A stretch of 27,018 nt of DNA from NCBI GenBank assembly GCA_910585765.1, contig CAJUES010000047.1, forward strand, positions 1-27,018. Direction: 5' to 3'. The notes beneath the pieces are model-generated. The model ran no database searches. It was not told the origin of the DNA and saw only the letters and a program-made list of their open reading frames with translations. How positions within the stretch are numbered: the stretch's first letter is position 1; every line of letters begins with the position of its first letter. A program made the translations under genes and the position numbers. Source of the stretch: an uncultured Lachnospiraceae bacterium (lineage in GTDB: Bacteria; Bacillota; Clostridia; Lachnospirales; Lachnospiraceae). Below are positions 21,909 to 27,018 of this stretch, piece by piece.

Positions 21909-22096
21909 CGAGTAGAGGAGAAGGTCGTTCCTCTACTCGAATAAATTCGGGCACCCAGCGGAAGAGTGTCAGCAAAGGCTGACGGGTGCCCGGCGCGCGA
22001 GTAGAGGAGAAGGCCGTCCCTCTACTCGAATTTATTCGGGCACCCGGCGGAAGAATGTCAGCAAAGGCTGACGGGTGCCCGGCGCGGCGAGTAGAA
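21909..22096 (+). repeat. Two 89-base tandem units with paired hairpins, plus a partial third
   Basis: Unit 1 starts at 21909, unit 2 at 21998, and a short third start at 22088. Each unit has hairpin A, CGAGTAGAGG with CCTCTACTCG (21909-21918 and 21930-21939 in unit 1). It also has hairpin B, CGGGCACCC with GGGTGCCCG (21948-21956 and 21984-21992), enclosing GTCAGC-AAAG-GCTGAC. Differences between the units fall in loops and linkers; the stems are identical. Confidence 0.9.
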
Positions 22097-22133
22097 GGCG
22101 GACGATAATGATTTGGGTATTGGGAAAACGGGT

Positions 22134-22955
22134 ATGAACATTGGTATATTTGATTCGGGTATTGGCGGCATGACGCTGCTGCACCAGGCGATGGTGCTGA
22201 TGCCGCGCGAGAATTTTATATTTTATGCGGACACCGACCATGTTCCGTACGGAACCAAGTCCAGGGAGCAGGTCACGGCGTATGTGGACGAGGTGATCCG
22301 TTTTATGGCGGGGCATGACTGCAAGGCAGTGGTGATCGCGTGCAACACGGCGACGGCCGTGGCGGCGGAGCGGATGCGCAGCAGATACAGTCAGATCCCG
22401 ATCGTGGGCATCGAGCCGGCGGTGAAACCGGCGGTGGCGGAGAGTGAGGGAAAGCGTGTGCTGGTGGTTGCGACGCCGCTCACGGTGCACGAGAAGCGGC
22501 TTAGGAAGCTCGTGGAGCGCGTCGACGATGAGCATCTGGTCGACCTGCTGGAACTGCCGGGACTGGTGGAGTTTGCGGAGCGCGGCGAGTTTGTGTCGGA
22601 CAATGTGACGGCATATCTTCGGGAGAGGCTTTCAGGGTATGCGCTTGACAGATACGGGGAACTGGTGCTGGGATGCACGCATTTCAATTACTTTAAAGAT
22701 ACGTTTCGCGCGCTGCTCCCGTTGCAGATCCATATGATCGACGGCAGTCTTGGGACAGTGCGCCAGCTCATGCGCGTGCTGGCAGCGAGACATGAGCTGC
22801 TGGAGACGGCTGAGGGGGAGGGCGTAGACTGGGAAAGCCATAAAAATGACATCTGTGTCAGGTATTACGAGTCGGGACGAGAGATAACGGACGCGGCAAA
22901 ACTTGCCCGGATCAGACGGCTGCACGATCGGCTGGAAACGATGCGGAAACTGTAA
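22134..22955 (+). CDS. murI: Glutamate racemase
   Basis: Makes D-glutamate for peptidoglycan by interconverting L- and D-glutamate with two cysteines. The 273-residue chain starts MNIGIFDSGIGGMTLLHQ at ATG 22134; the open frame extends seven codons further up without domain. Motifs: DSGIGG, YADTDHVPYG, VIACNTATAVAAE (catalytic Cys 1), PIVGIEPAVKPA, and LVLGCTHFNYFK (catalytic Cys 2). Ribosome site is weak (GGGAAAACGGGT). It lies just after the hairpin-rich tandem units, so its 5' leader is long if transcription starts at 21739. A strong bidirectional terminator follows. Confidence 0.94.
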   Translation: MNIGIFDSGIGGMTLLHQAMVLMPRENFIFYADTDHVPYGTKSREQVTAYVDEVIRFMAGHDCKAVVIACNTATAVAAERMRSRYSQIPIVGIEPAVKPAVAESEGKRVLVVATPLTVHEKRLRKLVERVDDEHLVDLLELPGLVEFAERGEFVSDNVTAYLRERLSGYALDRYGELVLGCTHFNYFKDTFRALLPLQIHMIDGSLGTVRQLMRVLAARHELLETAEGEGVDWESHKNDICVRYYESGREITDAAKLARIRRLHDRLETMRKL

Positions 22956-23004
22956 AAGGAACTGCCGGAAAATGAAGAGAGATCATTTTCCGGCAGTTCC
23001 TTTT
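22954..23004. terminator. Very strong bidirectional terminator after murI
   Basis: A perfect 22-base stem (22954-22975 with 22983-23004), seven-base loop, A-rich at the 5' side and T-rich at the 3' side. It serves murI on the plus strand and the ABC permease on the minus strand, whose stop is at 23037. Confidence 0.92.
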
Positions 23005-23036
23005 ATGCGCAGGGGCGCGTGAAGGAATTAGCAGCG

Positions 23037-23894
23037 CTATTCCAGATTCAGCTTTTTGGTCATCATATGGAGGTTCACAAAGTACATGATCACTGCCACG
23101 ACGACCGCCATAAACAGTGACAGGTTCAAAGTCGGCGACAAGATGCCAAAGAGCGACAACACCTCGCTGTTATAACTGTCGATCATCATTTTGGTATACA
23201 TCGGTATGAAACAGATGTTGTTGATGATCTGCATGACAAACTGCACGATGAAGTATGCCGCGATCGCCCCGATGATGCGGTGCTTGGCATAGAGCTGTCC
23301 GAGGGACACACAGCCAAGGATCGTCACGACGTTTGCAAAGAGCGCAATGACGCTAAAGAATATCAGGTATGCGATATATCCACCCAGGCTGATGCCGAGC
23401 ACATCCGAGAATTCGGAAAGTATGAATGAAAATTCCTGCTCAACAATCCTCCGCAGTTCGTCTTGTTCGCCGGACATCAGTGAGAACGCATGATGAAGCC
23501 CAACCTCGAAGATGATAAATATCGTGGCGGCGATCGCAAGCAGCATCAGCAGATAGGCCAGGATGGAAGCGATGATCTTGGCATTCAATATCTGCGTGGC
23601 AGATGCTGGCAGCGTGTGGGTCAGATACCCCTGATCAGTGTAGCAGGTTTTATAAAACCGTACCGCGATGATGAGCGTCGTTCCCAGCGTGCAGCCGATG
23701 AGTCCGAAGTAGTACAAAAAGATCGAGAAGACAAGTGCCATCGCTGAGTACCATGCGATCGTCTCATTGTATTTGGGCGTGATGGTGAGGATGACGCCGC
23801 AGGTCAGCGCGGCAGTTCCCCCAAGCACGATCAACAGGATCAAGAGCGGGGAGAAGAGTCCCCTCCATTCGTATTTCAATAGTTTTACTAACAT
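23037..23894 (-). CDS. ABC-2 type transporter permease (YtrC/D-like)
   Basis: A 285-residue membrane protein with about six hydrophobic segments, the first LLSPLLILLIVLGGTAALTC-like near the N terminus and later ones SILAYLLMLLAIAATIFIIF, GYIAYLIFFSVIALFANVVT, and the last LSLFMAVVVAVIMYFVNLHM. It starts MLVKLLKYEWRGLFSPLLIL, the usual beginning of permeases in GntR-ABC operons. The start overlaps the ATPase stop by seven bases. Last gene of the operon. Such exporters respond to cell-wall-active compounds in Bacillus, but the substrate here is unknown. Confidence 0.85.
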   Translation of the reverse strand: MLVKLLKYEWRGLFSPLLILLIVLGGTAALTCGVILTITPKYNETIAWYSAMALVFSIFLYYFGLIGCTLGTTLIIAVRFYKTCYTDQGYLTHTLPASATQILNAKIIASILAYLLMLLAIAATIFIIFEVGLHHAFSLMSGEQDELRRIVEQEFSFILSEFSDVLGISLGGYIAYLIFFSVIALFANVVTILGCVSLGQLYAKHRIIGAIAAYFIVQFVMQIINNICFIPMYTKMMIDSYNSEVLSLFGILSPTLNLSLFMAVVVAVIMYFVNLHMMTKKLNLE

Positions 23895-25453
23895 GCATAC
23901 ACCTCCCTGAAGTAAGAATCTACGGATTTGCCCATCTGACTTCTGATCGAGTCGACGGATGTATACAGCATAAGGGATCCGTTTTTCATAAAGATCACAT
24001 CGTCGAGTACATTTTCTATGTCAGATATCAGATGCGTTGACAGTATGATAGTAGAGCCCGGATTGTAGTTTGTGATGATGGTCCGCAGGATGTAATCCCT
24101 TGCCGCGGGATCCACACCGGCGATCGGCTCGTCAAGGATATACAGATCCGCATGTCTGCTCATGACCAGGATCAACTGGACTTTTTCCTTTGTGCCCTTT
24201 GAGAGTGCCTTTAGCCGTGCATCGCTGCTGATGCCGAGTGCGCCGAGCATGGCGTAAGCCTTCTCCGTGGAGAAATCCTCATAAAAATCTGCGAAGTAGG
24301 AAACCATCTGGGACACTTTCATGCCGTTGTCCAGATAGGTGCGCTCCGGCAGGTAAGAGACGACTTTCTTGGTGGCAGGGCATGGCGCCATGCCGTTGAT
24401 CAGCACATTTCCGGATGTCGGCGTGAGCAGCCCGTTGATCATCTTGATGAGCGTTGTCTTGCCGCAGCCGTTTGGACCGAGCAGCCCGATGATCCTTCCC
24501 CTCGGGATGACGAGGTTCATGTGAAAGACGGACATGTAGGTTCCCATGCCGGGATAGCGCTTGCACAGATCGTTGAGCTGCAGGAGCGGGATGCTGCTGT
24601 ACGCCGCCGCATTGGGATTGTACTGCGCGCTTTGATCCGCCGCATCGTCAAACTGCATACTGCTGCCTGAAATACTGCTGTTTGTCATAAAACTGCCGGA
24701 CTGTGCACGATTGTCCTGCATACCGTTGCCTGGAATACTGTTGTCTGCCATGATGCCGGACGGCACATTGCTGTTTTGCATGCCATTGCCCGGAATATTG
24801 CCAGATGCCATGGGGCTGTTTTGTGTGTAAACAGGATTGCCCTGTGGATAACTTTGCTGTAGGGTATCGCTTTGTGGATAACGATCCTGCACGGATGCGT
24901 CTGCAGCGTCCTTTTTGAGCAGCGAGACGGGATCGTGCTGGCTGGCAGCCTGATTGTCCTGCGCTGTAGCTGACATGGCTGACTGGTTCTGCATCAAATT
25001 GCCGGGTGCGGCTGTCGGGCTGTTCTGATACAGACTGCTTGTAGTGTCCGCTAGGCTGTTCTGAGCGGGAGCACTGTCTGCAGTTTCATAGTTGCCCGCA
25101 TACAGACTGCCTGCAGTGTCCGCCTGGCTGTTCTGAGCAGGAGCGCAGTCTGCAGTTTCAGGGCTGTTCGCATACAGACTGCCTGCAGTGTCCGTCTGAC
25201 TGTTCTGAGCAGGGGCACCTGCGGCTTCCATGCTGTCTTGCGGCGTATGGGCAGGTGTGATATACGGACTGCCTGCTGCTGATAAGTCAGATGTGTCTGC
25301 ATGGCTGTCTGGTGTCGCAGCTGAGCCGTTTTCCCCGGCGGATGCCGAGCTGGGCTGTGCAGCCGGATCCTGCGTATACACGGAGTAAGTCTGTGGGCTG
25401 TCACTCTGTACATCATCTTTTGGTGCGTATGCCATACTGTTGTTTTCGTTCAC
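23888..25453 (-). CDS. ABC transporter ATP-binding protein with a long repetitive N-terminal extension
   Basis: The C-terminal 234 residues are a normal YtrB-type ATPase: Walker A GLLGPNGCGKTT, the signature LSKGTKEKVQL, Walker B LYILDEPIAGVDPAA, and the H-loop STHLIS. Before it lies about 287 residues of low-complexity Ser/Ala/Gln/Asn/Thr/Pro sequence with three 24-residue tandem repeats (APAQNS-, SLY-) and then GNGMQN/ GNIPGNG-like repeats. I chose GTG 25453, with GGGAGG eight bases upstream; the frame extends to a TTG at 25483 inside the ribosome site. No signal peptide, so the extension is presumably cytosolic. ABC ATPases of this type are usually 230-300 residues, so the extension is exceptional. 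Coupled with the permease by overlap. Confidence 0.9.
   Translation of the reverse strand: MNENNSMAYAPKDDVQSDSPQTYSVYTQDPAAQPSSASAGENGSAATPDSHADTSDLSAAGSPYITPAHTPQDSMEAAGAPAQNSQTDTAGSLYANSPETADCAPAQNSQADTAGSLYAGNYETADSAPAQNSLADTTSSLYQNSPTAAPGNLMQNQSAMSATAQDNQAASQHDPVSLLKKDAADASVQDRYPQSDTLQQSYPQGNPVYTQNSPMASGNIPGNGMQNSNVPSGIMADNSIPGNGMQDNRAQSGSFMTNSSISGSSMQFDDAADQSAQYNPNAAAYSSIPLLQLNDLCKRYPGMGTYMSVFHMNLVIPRGRIIGLLGPNGCGKTTLIKMINGLLTPTSGNVLINGMAPCPATKKVVSYLPERTYLDNGMKVSQMVSYFADFYEDFSTEKAYAMLGALGISSDARLKALSKGTKEKVQLILVMSRHADLYILDEPIAGVDPAARDYILRTIITNYNPGSTIILSTHLISDIENVLDDVIFMKNGSLMLYTSVDSIRSQMGKSVDSYFREVYAC
25001..25216 (-). repeat. Three 72-base tandem repeats in the ABC ATPase extension
   Basis: Units at 25145-25216, 25073-25144 and 25001-25072 encode 24-residue repeats beginning APAQNS and containing TAGSLY or TSSLY. 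Codon differences between units are few, so recent expansion or contraction is likely. Confidence 0.85.
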
Positions 25454-25795
25454 ATTTGTTCCCTCCCTCGGTGTTTTTAACAAATTCTTTTTGATAATAT
25501 TATATTTAATGCGGCAGTTCTCTGCACAATTTTATCGATTACACCAGTTTACAGCTTTTGAAAATTTACTTAAATCGCTGTTTGAAATATGATAAATATC
25601 CATTTTAGACGCTGCATGATATGGAATATGGAAGATTTATCTAAAATCTAACTATTAAAATATTGCTATCTAAATGTTTCTATCTAAAACATTTCTGTCT
25701 AAAACATTTCCATCTAAAACATTTCTATCAACATAGTTCTTTTACAAAAACTTGCAAACTACTGTATTAATAATAAAAGTGCGGCCAAAATGGTT
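25454..25795. other. AT-rich gap between the GntR gene and the ABC ATPase, with tandem 15-base repeats
   Basis: No gene is visible. The minus strand has TATAAT shortly before the ATPase start (about 25501-25506), with a weak -35 about 19 bases away. At 25681-25725 three tandem 15-base units occur (consensus TATCTAAAACATTTC), with a degenerate unit on each side (25667-25680 and 25726-25735). The gap is unusually long for a regulator-exporter operon. Confidence 0.7.
25681..25725 (+). repeat. Three 15-base AT-rich tandem repeats
   Basis: TATCTAAAACATTTC, TGTCTAAAACATTTC and CATCTAAAACATTTC occur head to tail; only the first two bases vary. Degenerate copies flank them. Confidence 0.85.
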
Positions 25796-26155
25796 TCAAT
25801 GCACGATACTTTTGATCAGCGCCAGGATCTCCTGGTCGTTATAACCTAACTCCCGCATATTGACGATAAAGCTGTTTACCTGTGTCAGCGCCAGCTGGTG
25901 TCTGGCGGCTTCTATTTTCGTCATATCCTCTGTCACGACGCGTCCACTGTTGCGCTGTGTCAGGATCAGTCCGCTGCGCTCGAGTTCAGCGAAGGCGCGC
26001 TGCATCGTGTTGGGATTGACACTTGCCTCCGCCGCCAGATCCCTGACACTTGGCAGTCGGTTTCCGGCTTTGTAGACGCCGCATACGATACGGATCAGTA
26101 TTTTGTCATACAGCTGTGAGTAGATCGGGCGTTCAGAATTCATTTGCCATGTCAT
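25796..26155 (-). CDS. GntR-family regulator, YtrA subfamily
   Basis: A 119-residue repressor-type protein. The winged HTH occupies about residues 8-75: RPIYSQLYDKILIRIVCGVY, then AGNRLPSVRDLAAEASVNPN, TMQRAFAELERSGLILTQRN and SGRVV. Only a short two-helix tail follows (about 45 residues), diagnostic of the YtrA subfamily, which regulates adjacent ABC exporters. AAGGAGG precedes the ATG. It is the first gene of the minus-strand operon and its promoter carries a triple repeat, so autoregulation is likely. Confidence 0.94.
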   Translation of the reverse strand: MTWQMNSERPIYSQLYDKILIRIVCGVYKAGNRLPSVRDLAAEASVNPNTMQRAFAELERSGLILTQRNSGRVVTEDMTKIEAARHQLALTQVNSFIVNMRELGYNDQEILALIKSIVH

Positions 26156-26183
26156 GTACGTACCTCCTTGTGTGTTAAATGAT

Positions 26184-26224
26184 TAATACACTAATACAAT
26201 AATACATTACGCGGAAAATGTCAA
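26184..26224 (-). promoter_or_regulatory. Promoter with triple 8-base operator for the GntR operon
   Basis: On the minus strand TTGACA (26224-26219) and TATTGT (26201-26196) are 17 bases apart. Three direct copies of TAATACA, each followed by one base, lie at 26184-26207 and cover the -10, a good place for GntR repressor binding. The regulator start is about 30 bases downstream. Confidence 0.7.
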
Positions 26225-26763
26225 TACCTTTTTCACGTGATACCGGAGCCCAAAGACCTGACGATAGATTTTTGAAGATCTAATATTTTACTGCCAATAA
26301 CGGGGCATTTCCCGGTCCTGGTCTTGCAGCCATAGGTTTTGCTGAATTGAGGGAAGGGATTGGAATGATCCGGTTTCTGATGGGCCCGGTATGGCTGGCT
26401 CTGTAAAAAAGAGTAGAACAAGGAGCGTTGAAAATAAATATGTCAGAATTAACAGCTATGATGAATACTGGTAAAGAAATGGAAAAAAGCTAAGGAACAG
26501 CTCCTAATATCTGTTGGTATTGAATCTTCCTAGTACAGCATTGCGCAAATAACAGTGAATACAGCATCTGCTATTTGCACCAGTACTCCGCTGCTGTTAA
26601 GGCCCCCAGTTTTACAAGTGCTGGGACAGTGAGGAAAGAGTAGACTATAGTTCTGCATAAAATTCCTGCTATAAAATAAAAAAATATATTTTGTGGGAAC
26701 CAAAACGCAATGAAAAGACTCTAACATATGAACATGTTCATGGGAGAAGGTGGTGATAAATGA
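26225..26763. other. AT-rich intergenic region before the ECF sigma factor gene
   Basis: No credible intact gene is seen. An open but unstarted frame to 26406 (ending GPVWLAL) and a 17-codon frame at 26440-26493 (MSELTAMMNTGKEMEKS, preceded at 13 bases by AGGAGC) may be gene remnants. Near the 3' end are an ECF-like promoter and a perfect palindrome belonging to the sigma factor gene. Confidence 0.6.
26696..26741 (+). promoter_or_regulatory. Candidate ECF promoter and 14-base palindrome
   Basis: GGAACC (26696-26701) and CTCTAA (26719-26724) are 17 bases apart, resembling ECF sigma promoters (GGAAC / CGTC-TAA-like), which are often autoregulated. ATGAACATGTTCAT (26728-26741) is a perfect palindrome just before the ribosome site. 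Confidence 0.5.
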
Positions 26764-27018
26764 TTGAATAAGTTAAACAAAGATGAATTTGAGAGTCTGG
26801 TTATAGAAAATCAGATTTCAATGTACAGGCTGGCTATGAGTATTTTAAAGAATACAGATGATGCAGAAGACGCTGTAAGTGAAACTATTTTAACGGCATA
26901 TGAGCATTTATCTTCATTAAAGAAAAGCGACAGTTTCAAGGCTTGGATTATGACAATTCTCGTAAATGTATCAAAAAAAATGCTACGAAAGAAGAAAAGA
27001 GTGGTTTTATATGATAAT
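26764..27018 (+). CDS. ECF-type RNA polymerase sigma factor, partial (window end)
   Basis: The first 85 residues of a sigma-70 family protein run off the window. Region 2 is clear: ISMYRLAMSILKNTDDAEDA, then VSETILTAYEHLSSLK and FKAWIMTILVNVSKKMLRKK. I chose TTG 26764 (NKLNKDEFESL follows) because AAGGTGGTGA lies seven bases upstream. An ATG at 26760 in another frame stops after three codons and overlaps this start. The gene is AT-rich. The anti-sigma factor and region 4 would lie beyond the window, so the signal it senses cannot be inferred. Confidence 0.88.
   Translation, partial: MNKLNKDEFESLVIENQISMYRLAMSILKNTDDAEDAVSETILTAYEHLSSLKKSDSFKAWIMTILVNVSKKMLRKKKRVVLYDN

Larger units (their letters stand above)
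21542..22133. other. Structured non-coding interval between the amidohydrolase and murI
   Basis: This interval of nearly 600 bases contains no credible gene. In order: a GC-rich hairpin GGCAGC...GCTGCC (about 21585-21617); an AT-rich segment (21620-21735) with a strong promoter; a three-hairpin RNA ending in a terminator (21739-21853); a further GC-rich stretch; and two 89-base tandem units plus the start of a third. Confidence 0.8.

Noticed and set aside
25636..25740. CRISPR-like array in the AT-rich repeats
   Set aside because: Units are 15 bases, contiguous and have no spacers; this is a simple tandem repeat.
26233..26421. 62-codon minus-strand open frame
   Set aside because: No ribosome site, no recognisable motif and ordinary length for chance frames in an intergenic region.
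26500..26640. Lanthipeptide precursor before the ECF sigma factor
   Set aside because: The frame is interrupted, there is one Cys only, and no leader motif or modifying enzyme is visible.

Overview
The window looks like chromosome from an endospore-forming member of the Clostridia, most likely Lachnospiraceae; I cannot place it to genus. The reasons are the block hprK / ROK glucokinase / murB / rapZ / whiA, the sporulation genes sipL, spoIID-like and spoIIQ-like, remnants of spmA, a candidate flagellar sigma-28 promoter, and several small regulator-plus-ABC-exporter operons. Coding sequence in the core is fairly GC-rich, while the intergenic regions and a few accessory stretches (about 0.45-1.1 kb, 3.6-5.3 kb and 26.2-27 kb) are clearly AT-rich.

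Layout. 1-1.27 kb is a decayed accessory patch: a 3' fragment of spmA, a truncated BrnT-type toxin gene, one intact unknown gene, and a second short spmA fragment. 1.27-3.6 kb (minus) is a MerR regulator plus ABC-exporter operon; the MerR gene carries a frameshift in an A8 run inside its helix-turn-helix. 3.9-5.3 kb (plus) holds a zinc-ribbon Nudix hydrolase and a PHP-domain phosphatase. 5.4-7.9 kb (minus) is a polar amino-acid ABC importer (binding protein, permease, ATPase) with an internal terminator after the binding-protein gene. 8.0-9.6 kb (minus) is the two-subunit L-serine dehydratase sdaAB-sdaAA. At 9.6-9.77 kb a divergent regulatory region carries a housekeeping promoter for sda and a sigma-E-type promoter for sipL, the latter embedded in a long inverted repeat. 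sipL (plus) and an unknown 222-residue gene (minus) converge on a shared terminator.

12.5-21.5 kb (plus) is the core cluster: a small unknown gene, hprK, glcK, murB, rapZ, whiA, a lipid kinase, a shortened spoIID-like gene, a spoIIQ-like gene and an amidohydrolase. It combines sugar and carbon control (HprK, glucokinase, RapZ), wall-precursor synthesis (MurB, and MurI at 22.1 kb) and sporulation (WhiA, SpoIID/SpoIIQ-like). The amidohydrolase and murI are separated by about 590 bases of structured non-coding DNA: a promoter, a three-hairpin RNA ending in a terminator, then two 89-base tandem units each able to form two hairpins. 23.0-26.2 kb (minus) is a YtrA-type GntR regulator plus ABC exporter operon whose ATPase carries an unusual repetitive N-terminal extension of about 287 residues. 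The window ends in a partial ECF sigma factor gene with a palindrome and an ECF-like promoter upstream.

Most interesting points: the promoter-in-palindrome arrangement at sipL; a SpoIID/SpoIIQ-like pair in which both proteins appear to have lost catalytic residues; the structured RNA and tandem hairpin units before murI; the repeat-bearing ABC ATPase; the spmA fragments flanking a dead BrnT; and the MerR frameshift at a slippery A8. No CRISPR array, tRNA, rRNA or intact mobile element was seen.
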